Assembly: GCA_002423285.1 (NCBI GenBank)
Contig: DIVF01000023.1
Location: 1-32,947 of the forward strand
Source of the DNA: Micavibrio sp. UBA6139
Lineage (GTDB): Bacteria > Pseudomonadota > Alphaproteobacteria > Micavibrionales > Micavibrionaceae
DNA: 32,947 nt
Direction of reading: 5' to 3'
Shown here: piece by piece, positions 6,859 through 15,338 of the stretch
Layout: each line of letters begins with the position of its first letter
Position numbering within the stretch: position 1 is the first letter of the stretch
Position numbers and translations under genes: made by a program
The notes under the pieces: model-generated
Databases searched by the model: none
What the model saw: the letters and a program-made list of their open reading frames with translations, nothing else
What the model was told of the DNA's origin: nothing

Positions 6859-9066
6859 ATGACCGTGAAGCCAAACGCTGCCCTATACGCTATCACATTG
6901 ATTTTAAGCGCATTTTTGCTGTTTTCAGTGCAGCCATTATTTGCGCGGATGATCCTCCCCCTGCTTGGCGGGGCCCCGGCGGTGTGGAATACGGCGATGG
7001 TGTTCTTTCAGGCGGCTTTGCTGGCCGGATATGCCTATGCCCACGGAACCAGCCGTTTTTTGAGCATTCGGAAGCAAGCGGGGCTGCATCTGGTGCTGCT
7101 CTGTGCTTTTGCCCTGTTCCTGCCCATTCTGCTGCCCGCCGGGTTACACCCGCCCGCCAGCAGTAACCCGGCCTTGTGGCAATTGGGTGTGATGGCAGTG
7201 ATTGTTGGTGGTCCGTTCTTCATTGTCGCGGCATCGGCCCCGATGTTTCAACGCTGGTTTTCGGCCAGCGATCATAAGGATGCGGCCAACCCCTACTTCC
7301 TTTATGCCGCCAGCAATATTGGCAGCATGGGAGCGCTGCTCTCCTACCCGCTGATCGTTGAACCGATGATGACGTTGCATCAGCAATCCTATTCATGGGC
7401 GTGGGGATATGGCGGGTTGATTGTTATGACGCTGCTTTGTGCCTGCACCATCTGGCGCAGCCAAGCAAGCACTGCCCGCCCGACAGTGCAATTGGCACAG
7501 TATTCACCGTGGTCAAAAAAGATCATCTGGATGGTGTTGGCCTTTATTCCGTCCAGCTTGATGCTCGGCGTAACCACATTGATTACAACCGATATTGCCT
7601 CTGTTCCATTGCTGTGGGTTGTGCCGTTGGCATTGTATCTGGCGACGTTCATTATCGTTTTTGCGCGTCGGCCCTTGGTCACCACAAAAATGTGCGTGAC
7701 GTTATTTACAGTGGCGATGATTGTCTTGGTACTCATAAACAGCGCGACAATTTTTGAAAAAACCGTCGGGTTATTTGCTGCGCATCTGGCGACATTTTTC
7801 TTTGCCAGCCTGCTGTGCCACAAAAAACTGGCTGATTTACGCCCGGACGCCAGTGAGCTGACCGCGTTTTATATGTATATGTCGTTGGGTGGTGTGCTGG
7901 GTGGGATGTTTAATGCCCTGCTGGCCCCTGTTTTGTTCACGGTGCCGCTGGAATATACCTTTGTGCTGTGTGCGGCGCTGCTTGTTCGGGCCCTGGCTCT
8001 GGAATCCCCGGCCCGCGTCTTTCAAATGCCCCATATCATGCATTTTGTGAAATCGCCGGGTTTATGGTTGGGAATGCTGACCCTCAGCATCATTCCTTTT
8101 GTTGCCCAGCAGAATGCCAATACGCTATGGGTCGCGTTTGCGGCACTGACGGCGGTCGTGTTATTTTTCCTGCGCCATCGCCCGTTGGGATTTATGGCGT
8201 TTGGCGCGGTGATGTTATTGCTGTTTTCCCCGATGCTCGCGGCGTCACGGGGCAGTACACTGCATATTGAGCGTAATTTTTTTGGTGTTATGCGCGTCGC
8301 CGATAATAATATCGGTGTTCGTTCCTTCTTCCATGGCACCACGTTGCACGGCGCACAACCAAAATCACCCAAACACCGCCTGACCCAGATCACCTATTAT
8401 AGCCCACAAGGACCGATTGGCGATGTCTTCCGCATTCTGGACACGCAAAAAGGTCAGCAAAAAGTGGGTGTTCTGGGCCTTGGCGTGGGGACCGTGGCCT
8501 GTTACGCGCATCCGGGGCGCAGTTTTGATTTTTATGAGATTGATCCCGCCGTTGTGAAAATCGCTGAAGACAAAAAACTGTTCACATACTTAAGCGATTG
8601 CGGCAGCCCGTATAAAACGATTATCGGTGATGGGCGTTTGACATTGAACGATGTTCCAGACGCCAGTTACGATATCCTTATTCTGGACGCGTTCAGTTCA
8701 GACAACATCCCCATGCACTTGCTGACATTGGAAGCCTTCCAAACCTATATGAGCAAGGTGAAGGCCAACGGGATGATTGTCTTCAATATCTCGAACCGAT
8801 TCATCAATCTGGAATACCAGCTTGCGGCCCTGTCAAAGGCAACGGGGGTTCCAGCCCTGATGAAACGGGAAAAAGGTGGAATGATCGCCCCGGATTCAAA
8901 AATCAAATACGCGAGCGCATATTATGCCGTCATGACCCCTAACCCCGACACGATTATGGAGCTGATGAAGGACGGCGAATGGACAACCGCGCAAGCAAAG
9001 CCGGGCTATCGCCTCTGGACGGATGATTATGCAAATATTATATCTTCGCTGATGATACTGAATTAG
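6859..9066 (+). CDS. Membrane-fused spermidine synthase-like protein
   Basis: About 735 residues in two parts. Residues 1 to about 450 hold roughly a dozen hydrophobic segments. The C-terminal third is a spermidine synthase/methyltransferase-like Rossmann domain, with GVLGLGVGTVACY and FYEIDPAVVKIAED as the nucleotide-binding region and ILDAFSSDNIP as the catalytic-loop equivalent. Such fused proteins are widespread, but their true substrate is mostly unproven, so aminopropyl transfer is family inference. The ATG at 6859 is chosen over one at 6835 because AAGGA lies seven bases upstream. It is transcribed divergently from the suf operon. Confidence 0.85.
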   Translation: MTVKPNAALYAITLILSAFLLFSVQPLFARMILPLLGGAPAVWNTAMVFFQAALLAGYAYAHGTSRFLSIRKQAGLHLVLLCAFALFLPILLPAGLHPPASSNPALWQLGVMAVIVGGPFFIVAASAPMFQRWFSASDHKDAANPYFLYAASNIGSMGALLSYPLIVEPMMTLHQQSYSWAWGYGGLIVMTLLCACTIWRSQASTARPTVQLAQYSPWSKKIIWMVLAFIPSSLMLGVTTLITTDIASVPLLWVVPLALYLATFIIVFARRPLVTTKMCVTLFTVAMIVLVLINSATIFEKTVGLFAAHLATFFFASLLCHKKLADLRPDASELTAFYMYMSLGGVLGGMFNALLAPVLFTVPLEYTFVLCAALLVRALALESPARVFQMPHIMHFVKSPGLWLGMLTLSIIPFVAQQNANTLWVAFAALTAVVLFFLRHRPLGFMAFGAVMLLLFSPMLAASRGSTLHIERNFFGVMRVADNNIGVRSFFHGTTLHGAQPKSPKHRLTQITYYSPQGPIGDVFRILDTQKGQQKVGVLGLGVGTVACYAHPGRSFDFYEIDPAVVKIAEDKKLFTYLSDCGSPYKTIIGDGRLTLNDVPDASYDILILDAFSSDNIPMHLLTLEAFQTYMSKVKANGMIVFNISNRFINLEYQLAALSKATGVPALMKREKGGMIAPDSKIKYASAYYAVMTPNPDTIMELMKDGEWTTAQAKPGYRLWTDDYANIISSLMILN

Positions 9067-9200
9067 CCGAGGGGAACTACCGGGCCGACACAATTCGGCC
9101 TTTAAATCTGTCCGTGAATACCGCAATTACACCATGGGGCCGACATGATCGCCGCCTAGATTACCACCATCGAAATTATATGTCAGATGGAGGAAATATT

Positions 9201-9353
9201 ATGACTGCAACAGATATTACGTTCACAACACCACAAACGATTGCCGAAACAACCTACGCGACCCTGTCCCGGATTGAGGATGTGGCACGCATTACGCTGG
9301 CCGATACTCAGGAACTCGACCGCAGCGACGCGTTCGCTACTTTGTCTTTCTAA
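9201..9353 (+). CDS. Small 50-residue protein, unknown function
   Basis: Not recognised. The strong ribosome site GGAGG seven bases before the ATG at 9201 is the main support and outweighs longer in-frame starts further upstream. The product is Thr-rich and acidic (TITFTTPQ-like start, then TLSRIEDVARITLADTQELD) and ends in FATLSF. No membrane segment or signal peptide. Its last 17 bases overlap the 3' end of the convergent prfC gene. Confidence 0.5.
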   Translation: MTATDITFTTPQTIAETTYATLSRIEDVARITLADTQELDRSDAFATLSF

Positions 9354-10914
9354 AACCAATCGCAGGATTTTTGCTTTGAGAGTCATCGAGATGCCAGGCA
9401 TTACGCGCCAAGAAAACCGGATCACCGTCGTGGTCATGGGCGATCGCACTTTGGTTCGTGTCCATAAAGGCCTTCAGCACCTTTGGGTCGTCTGCGGAAA
9501 TCCACCGCGCTGTATGAAGAGCGGTTTGCTCGAACTTAACCGGCACCTCGTACTCGGTTCGAATGCGGTCGGCAAGCACGTCAAACTGCAACATGCCAAC
9601 AACACCAACAATCCAGTTTGAGTCCGTCACGGGCTTGAAGATCCGGGCTGCGCCCTCCTCCGCCAGTTGTTCTAACGCATTGCTCAAATGCTTGGCCTTC
9701 ATCGGGTCATCAGAGCGGGCGCGTTGCATGACTTCGGGTGCGAAGGACGGAATGCCTGTAAAATGCAGCATTTCGCCTTCGGTCAGCGTATCACCAATGC
9801 GCAGATTTCCGTGGTTGGGAAGGCCAATAATATCGCCCGGATAGGCATCTTCTACCGTTTCACGGTCCTGCGCAAAGAACATCAGCGGGTTATGAATGAC
9901 CAGCTGCTTGTTGCTGCGGATATGAGTCAGCTTCATGCCTTTTTTGAACCGCCCTGAACACAGACGCGCAAAAGCGATGCGGTCGCGGTGTTTGGGGTCC
10001 ATGTTGGCTTGGATTTTAAAGACGAATGCGGTGACCTTGTCTTCTTCTGGTTTCACAATACGTTCAATCGCTTTTTGCACGCGCGGTTGCGGCGCGAAGC
10101 GGCCAATCCCGTCCAGCAATTCACGAATACCAAAATTGTTGACGGCGGAACCAAAGAAGACCGGGGTCATGTGACCGGCCAGATACATTTCACTGTCAAA
10201 CGGTTCGCATAGACCGCGCACCATCTCAACATCTTCACGGAGTTGCGCAACCTGTTCAGCGGGCAGCAGATCATCGAGGTTTTGATCATCCAAACCTGTG
10301 CACTGGACGGTATCCAGCATTTCAGCGCCCTTGCTGCGGCCAAACAGCACCAGCTTGTCGCCGAGCAAGTCATAACAGCCTTTAAAATCGCGGCCCATGC
10401 CGATTGGCCAGCTGGCGGGGGTCACTTCCAAGGCCAGCTTGTCTTGAATTTCATCCATCAGGGCGAATGGATCCTGACCATCACGGTCCATCTTGTTGAT
10501 GAAGGTGATGATGGGAATGTTACGCAGACGGCAGACCTCAAACAGCTTCAATGTCTGCGGCTCTATCCCCTTTGCGGCGTCCAGAACCATAATGGCGCTG
10601 TCCACCGCCGTCAGGGTGCGATAGGTGTCTTCCGAGAAATCTTCGTGGCCTGGTGTATCGACAAGGTTATAGGTGATGCCGGCATGATCGAAGGTCATCA
10701 CCGATGAGGCAACGGAAATCCCCCGCTCCTGCTCAACCTTCATCCAGTCGGACCGTGCGCGACGGCGATCGCCCTTGGCCTTGACCATCCCGGCCAGCTG
10801 AATAGCACCCCCGAATAGAAGCAGCTTTTCGGTCAGCGTCGTCTTCCCCGCATCGGGGTGGGCGATGATGGCGAAGGTGCGGCGTTTTTCGATGTTTTCG
10901 GTCAGAATGCTCAT
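9337..10914 (-). CDS. prfC: Peptide chain release factor 3
   Basis: RF3, the translational GTPase that recycles RF1 and RF2 after termination. 525 residues, standard length. G1 AHPDAGKTT, G3 DTPGHEDF and G4 NKMDRDG are all visible in the first 150 residues. The RF3-specific C-terminal domain follows, including VVGMLQFDVLADRIRTEY. The next gene upstream on this strand is ppa, with a hairpin terminator between them, so prfC probably has its own promoter. Confidence 0.97.
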   Translation of the reverse strand: MSILTENIEKRRTFAIIAHPDAGKTTLTEKLLLFGGAIQLAGMVKAKGDRRRARSDWMKVEQERGISVASSVMTFDHAGITYNLVDTPGHEDFSEDTYRTLTAVDSAIMVLDAAKGIEPQTLKLFEVCRLRNIPIITFINKMDRDGQDPFALMDEIQDKLALEVTPASWPIGMGRDFKGCYDLLGDKLVLFGRSKGAEMLDTVQCTGLDDQNLDDLLPAEQVAQLREDVEMVRGLCEPFDSEMYLAGHMTPVFFGSAVNNFGIRELLDGIGRFAPQPRVQKAIERIVKPEEDKVTAFVFKIQANMDPKHRDRIAFARLCSGRFKKGMKLTHIRSNKQLVIHNPLMFFAQDRETVEDAYPGDIIGLPNHGNLRIGDTLTEGEMLHFTGIPSFAPEVMQRARSDDPMKAKHLSNALEQLAEEGAARIFKPVTDSNWIVGVVGMLQFDVLADRIRTEYEVPVKFEQTALHTARWISADDPKVLKAFMDTNQSAIAHDHDGDPVFLARNAWHLDDSQSKNPAIGFRKTK

Positions 10915-11015
10915 GGTGCGGCGTTATAACATCGCAACCCCAAAAAGCCAAGAAGCCGTTAGAAAGATTGAGGTTTTTGGGGTATTTCAACCCACTCTAT
11001 TACGTTATTGAAAAT

Positions 11016-11047
11016 AAAGCCCCAGACAGGTCTGGTCTGGGGCTTTT
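11016..11047 (-). terminator. Rho-independent terminator after ppa
   Basis: A 12-base perfect stem, AAAGCCCCAGAC with GTCTGGGGCTTT, a 7-base loop and a T-rich run on the minus strand, starting 25 bases past the ppa stop. Confidence 0.85.
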
Positions 11048-11071
11048 CTATTCGCTTTCAACGTCGCCTGA

Positions 11072-11611
11072 TTAAGCGGCCTTAGCCGCCTTCGCACGCT
11101 CAACACCGGCAAGGATCATTTTCTTGGCTTCATCAGCGTCGCGCCAGCCATCTGTCTTCACCCATTTACCGGGCTCCAGATCTTTGTAATGCGCGAAGAA
11201 ATGTTCGATCTGATCGCGGAGGATCGGGCGCAGATCGGTGTAGTTCAAAACATTGTCATGATACGGGTGCAGTTGCGGCATTGGCACGGCGATGATTTTT
11301 TCGTCTTGGCCTGCGTTATCTTCCATCATCAAAACGCCAACCGGGCGGCAACGCATCACCGCACCGGGCATGACCGGTGTGCGGCCAACAACCAGAACAT
11401 CGACCGGATCGCCATCACCGGACAATGTGTGCGGAATGAAACCGTAATTGCCGGGGTAATACATGGCGGTGTGCAGGATGCGGTCAACGAACATCATGCC
11501 GCTTTCCTTATCCAGTTCGTATTTCACAGGGGTGCCACCCATTGGGTTTTCAATGACGACATTGATGTCTTCGGGTGGGTTCGTGCCGGGGGTCAATTTT
11601 GACAAATACAT
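11072..11611 (-). CDS. ppa: Inorganic pyrophosphatase (family I)
   Basis: A soluble cytoplasmic pyrophosphatase that hydrolyses PPi and pulls biosynthetic reactions forward. 179 residues, normal for the bacterial hexameric type. The metal-binding signature DGDPVDVLV is clear (about residues 65-73), preceded by the YPGNYGFIPHTL segment. AGGAATTG lies upstream of the ATG at 11611. It is monocistronic, with a strong terminator downstream. Confidence 0.97.
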   Translation of the reverse strand: MYLSKLTPGTNPPEDINVVIENPMGGTPVKYELDKESGMMFVDRILHTAMYYPGNYGFIPHTLSGDGDPVDVLVVGRTPVMPGAVMRCRPVGVLMMEDNAGQDEKIIAVPMPQLHPYHDNVLNYTDLRPILRDQIEHFFAHYKDLEPGKWVKTDGWRDADEAKKMILAGVERAKAAKAA

Positions 11612-11692
11612 AGGTCAATTCCTGAATGGTGCGGTGCAAGATGGCCGACCATATCAAACCCCTAAGGCTCAAGGCAAGCAAGAATCCCCGCT

Positions 11693-12031
11693 TTAAAAGA
11701 TTTTTCCTTCAAACGGGTTCTGGAGGCCCCGATCCTCGACCTCAATCACCCATAAATCGGGGTCGCGGTCACGGGCGCGGCTGATATAGGCATCGGCGTC
11801 GGATTCCGGGGCAACGTCACCCTTTAACATCCGCATCCAGCCCATTTTACCGTCCAGATCGCGTTGCTGTTGCAACAGGACGCAGCCATTTTCAATGCCG
11901 TTGATTTTCAAAAGGATACTGCCCGACGCATACGCGCCCTTTTGCAGGATGTAATAATACACCCCTTCCGCTGCCAGACGGCGCAGATGTGCATCCACAT
12001 AGAGCGCGGTGGGAAGACGATCATCATTCAT
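11693..12031 (-). CDS. DUF1491 family protein
   Basis: A 112-residue protein matching DUF1491, a small family of alphaproteobacteria with no assigned function. Recognisable segments are LPTALYVDAHLRRLAAEG near the start, the GSILLKINGI strand, and the DPDLWVIEVEDR segment near the end. No membrane segments. It lies 12 bases downstream of the fur-family gene on the same strand, so the two are probably co-transcribed. Confidence 0.8.
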   Translation of the reverse strand: MNDDRLPTALYVDAHLRRLAAEGVYYYILQKGAYASGSILLKINGIENGCVLLQQQRDLDGKMGWMRMLKGDVAPESDADAYISRARDRDPDLWVIEVEDRGLQNPFEGKIF

Positions 12032-12043
12032 GATAGATGGATA

Positions 12044-12454
12044 TCAATTCGCTTTTTTGATTTTGCGGCCATAGAGTTCGAGGCGGCATTCAACCAGCTC
12101 ATACCCCAGCTTCGTGGCGATTTCAATTTTCATCGCTTCGATTTCATCATTTTGGAATTCAATCACCGCCCCGGACTCAACATCGATCAAATGATGATGG
12201 TGTTCGGTGTTGGTTTCATAGCGGGCAAAGTTTTCATTGAATTCGTGACGCACCACCAGATTAAGTTCATCCAGCAAATTTAAGGTGCGGTACACAGTGG
12301 CCATGCTGATGGATGGATCAATAACACGGGCGCGCTCATAAACCGTTTCCACAGCAGGGTGATCAGCGGCTTCATCCAACACGCGCAGAATGATTTTGCG
12401 CTGTCCCGTCATTTTCAAGCCGGCTTCGGCGCAGCGTTCTGTAAGGCTGGTCAT
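12044..12454 (-). CDS. Fur-family metal-responsive repressor
   Basis: A 136-residue Fur-superfamily regulator. The DNA-binding helix region holds AATVYRTLNLLDEL-like residues (MATVYRTLNLL), and the metal-binding His cluster HHHHLID follows at about residue 86. The CxxC pair of classical Fur after HHHLI is replaced by DVES, so the structural zinc site of E. coli Fur is absent, as in many alphaproteobacterial members. It could be Fur, Mur or Irr by family. I cannot separate these from sequence alone, so I give no symbol. Probably co-transcribed with the DUF1491 gene. Confidence 0.9.
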   Translation of the reverse strand: MTSLTERCAEAGLKMTGQRKIILRVLDEAADHPAVETVYERARVIDPSISMATVYRTLNLLDELNLVVRHEFNENFARYETNTEHHHHLIDVESGAVIEFQNDEIEAMKIEIATKLGYELVECRLELYGRKIKKAN

Positions 12455-12506
12455 GGGGCCATTTCCTTCCGTATTCTTGATTAAGGCTTTCTAACTGGTG
12501 GGTATC

Positions 12507-14090
12507 TTATTCCCTTGCGGCGGCCAATTCAACCGTCCCGGCCTCAATAGCGGCTTTCATCTTGAGCCATTTAGTGTAGGCAGCACTGCCCACGACACGC
12601 ACCGGTGGGAAATCAACCGTGACCATGGTGCCGAAATTAACTTCTGATTCCAGTTCCAGAGACCCACCGTGCAACTCCACCATCGCCTTGGCGAGCGGCA
12701 GGCCGAGGCCTGTGCCTTGAATACCGCGTGTTTCCACTGGCTGGCTGACCTGACCGAAGGGTTCAAGCGCATCCTTGATCCGGTCATGGGGAATGCCAAT
12801 ACCCTGATCGGTGACGATCATTTGCATCGATCCATCAGCGGCCAGCAAAGCGCGCATTTCAATGGTCCCGCCGGGATTGGAATATTTGACCGCATTGCCA
12901 ACAAGGTTAATCAAAATCTGGCGCACAAGGCGTGGGTCAGCATAAAGCGGTGGCAGATCGGCAGGCACGAATTGTTTGATTTTCAAACCACCGCTGAAGG
13001 CGCGTGAATCCATCATCCGGGCCACGGCCTGAATCAATTGCGCGACATCGAAGGTATCTTCGTCCAGCTCCAGACGCCCTGCTTCAATCTTGGACATATC
13101 CAAGACTTCGTTGATGATTTCCAGCAGATGGCGTGCGCTGAGGTGAATATCCCCAAGATACTCGACATATTTATCATTCCCCAATGGGCCAAAGGTGCTT
13201 TTCATCATCATCTCGGAAAAACCGATAATGGCGTTCAGCGGCGTGCGCAGTTCATGACTCATATTGGCAAGGAAGGTCGATTTTGCCTGGTTCGCGGCAT
13301 CGGCCTGTTCCTTGGCGACGCGCAGGGAAATTTCCATCTGCTTGCGCAGCGAAATATCCATGACCGTGGTAACCTGAAAACGCCGCCCGTTACTCAGTTC
13401 CAGTGCTGCCGTTGTATAAAGCACGTTGGCGTTGCTACGATCCTTGCGCAGGATTTTCATTTCACCGGAATTACGCGCACCGCTTTCAATAAATTCTTCA
13501 TGGGCCTTTTGCACCAGATCGCGTTCATCCTGTGCGACCAGTTCAGAAAAACTATGGCCGACAAGGTCATTGCGGCTCCACCCATAAATACGGATAAAGC
13601 TGTCATTGACGCGGACAATACGCTGGTGCTGATCGGTGACAACGATACCGACTTCACTGACGTCGAAGACGGATGTTAACAGGGTAATCGCATCATCGCG
13701 TTCGCGTTGCAGGCTGGATGGTGCAACGGCGGCGGGTTGGGCGATAATATCCAGCAGGGTCACCTTCCCCGCTTCGTTCAACACGGGGTTGATCCAGAAT
13801 GCATGCACACGCAGCCCACCCGGAAAATCCGGAACGGTTTGAATGGTGACTGGCATGCCGCGTTCAATGGCGACTTCGAAGGATTGTTCAAAATGACGGA
13901 ACGCATCGGCGGATAAAATATCGCGCAGATCTTTTCCGATGACATTTTTTTCTGATTGGGTCAGGTATTCGAGCGCCTTGCGGTTGGCCTCTAAAAACAC
14001 ATAAGCACCGCTACCGCTGACCTCTACAAGGAAGCGCGGCACTGGCATCGCCTGAAACAGGGCGGCGTGATCAATGGTGTGTTGCGTCAT
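12507..14090 (-). CDS. Soluble PAS-PAS sensor histidine kinase
   Basis: A 527-residue cytoplasmic histidine kinase with no membrane segments. A PAS-like region (about 10-120) and a second PAS (about 135-250, with GIVVTDQHQRIVRVNDSF) precede the HisKA domain, whose H-box FLANMSHELRTPLNAIIGF puts the phosphorylated His at about residue 279. The ATPase domain has N-box INLVGNAVKYS, G1 VTDQGIGIP and G2 GTGLGLPLAK. There is no receiver domain and no response regulator next to it. The upstream gene on this strand is the degenerate GGDEF protein, about 200 bases away. Confidence 0.92.
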   Translation of the reverse strand: MTQHTIDHAALFQAMPVPRFLVEVSGSGAYVFLEANRKALEYLTQSEKNVIGKDLRDILSADAFRHFEQSFEVAIERGMPVTIQTVPDFPGGLRVHAFWINPVLNEAGKVTLLDIIAQPAAVAPSSLQRERDDAITLLTSVFDVSEVGIVVTDQHQRIVRVNDSFIRIYGWSRNDLVGHSFSELVAQDERDLVQKAHEEFIESGARNSGEMKILRKDRSNANVLYTTAALELSNGRRFQVTTVMDISLRKQMEISLRVAKEQADAANQAKSTFLANMSHELRTPLNAIIGFSEMMMKSTFGPLGNDKYVEYLGDIHLSARHLLEIINEVLDMSKIEAGRLELDEDTFDVAQLIQAVARMMDSRAFSGGLKIKQFVPADLPPLYADPRLVRQILINLVGNAVKYSNPGGTIEMRALLAADGSMQMIVTDQGIGIPHDRIKDALEPFGQVSQPVETRGIQGTGLGLPLAKAMVELHGGSLELESEVNFGTMVTVDFPPVRVVGSAAYTKWLKMKAAIEAGTVELAAARE

Positions 14091-14292
14091 CTATATTCAA
14101 AAAAACCTGACAGAGTACTTCTCTGCCATTCTAGGGGTATAATCCTTACAAAAGCGTAAGTTACCGTAATCATTACCTTTTGGTCAAAAAACCGGACCCC
14201 CAATCATGGGCGCCCGGGCGCATATCATATACGGTTTTGGGTAAGAATCATCCCCCCAGTGATGACGGCAAGATTACCGGGAAAATGGCGGT

Positions 14293-15234
14293 TTAATGCG
14301 GTTTTTTGTCCAATCCGTCATCAACGGACGGTTGATCGCTAACAAAACGCTGCAATGGGCTCAGTTCAAAATACTCAAGGGCGGTTTCCGCATCCCCGCC
14401 GTAACGGTCCAGATCGGCACGCATATTTGTAATCAAATCTTCGATCAAATCGCCGGGCTGTGGTTCGGCAACACAGGACGACATGCTAAGGCGCACATCC
14501 TGCCCTTGCATGCTGTAATACGGTGCGTGTTCTTCCAGCAGCTTTTTCAAACGGTTTAACCCGGCTGAGCCGCCGGACATTTCGGTCTGTTTTAGACACA
14601 TCAAAAATTCACCGTCATTCAAACGGTAAGCATCATCGAAGGACCGGATACATTGTTTGATGATTTCAGCGGCAGAGATCATCACAGCATCATGATCTTG
14701 TTGCGACAGGCTGTCCTTCATTGCGGCATAATGATCGATGCGAGCCAAGGCCAGACAGAATGGGCGTCCCCGTCGGGAACGGCGTTCCAGTTCACGCTCA
14801 ATATCCTTATTCATGACCTTGCGCGTACGCAGGCCAGTCAGTAAATCAATACCGCTGTCAGACAGCGCCATTTCACGTTCCATGCGGCGAATATGTGCAA
14901 CAAATTCATCACACAGGATGACGAAACTATCGAATTGTTTCTTGACCGGTTTTTCCGGGCTTATCATCGAGTGTTTCACCAGATCGCTGGCGGAAGAACG
15001 CATGTCGTTATACAAACGGCGCATCCGCAGCAAGGCCGGAGCCTCAACCGCGTCTTCACTCTCCGCTTCCCGCGCCCAATGTTCAAAACCATCCGGTGCG
15101 GCCAGCAAATCTTGATTGGCGTTTGGATCAGGATAGAAAACCTGACGGATGACACGGCCAAACCATTCCGCGTGCTCATCCAGCACCGGAGATAACGCTT
15201 TCAGCCGTGAATCTTGGTCGTAGGTCAGTGGCAT
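14293..15234 (-). CDS. GGDEF-domain protein with a degenerate active-site motif
   Basis: A 313-residue protein from the ATG at 15234 (MPLTYDQD), chosen because AGGA lies six bases upstream. An N-terminal helical sensory region of about 150 residues precedes a GGDEF-like domain that begins at LLTGLRTRKVMNKDIE. The signature loop reads RLNDGEF instead of RxGGEEF/GGDEF, so the first two glycines are changed. The metal/substrate Asp region LALARIDHY is kept. It may be a catalytically dead c-di-GMP effector or a weak cyclase; sequence alone does not decide. No transmembrane segments. Confidence 0.75.
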   Translation of the reverse strand: MPLTYDQDSRLKALSPVLDEHAEWFGRVIRQVFYPDPNANQDLLAAPDGFEHWAREAESEDAVEAPALLRMRRLYNDMRSSASDLVKHSMISPEKPVKKQFDSFVILCDEFVAHIRRMEREMALSDSGIDLLTGLRTRKVMNKDIERELERRSRRGRPFCLALARIDHYAAMKDSLSQQDHDAVMISAAEIIKQCIRSFDDAYRLNDGEFLMCLKQTEMSGGSAGLNRLKKLLEEHAPYYSMQGQDVRLSMSSCVAEPQPGDLIEDLITNMRADLDRYGGDAETALEYFELSPLQRFVSDQPSVDDGLDKKPH

Positions 15235-15338
15235 CGATAATCCTGATACATCATTGGCACATGCATTGACTGGGGCCGATACGCCGCCCCACATTCAAGA
15301 TTATAAGGGAAATCTGTCTTATTCGTTAACGAAAAGGA

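Noticed and set aside
14091..14292. Possible terminator in the 200-base gap between the GGDEF gene and the histidine kinase
   Set aside because: CCGG-rich palindromes and distant AAACCG/CGGTTT arms occur, but no compact stem with a T-run could be formed.
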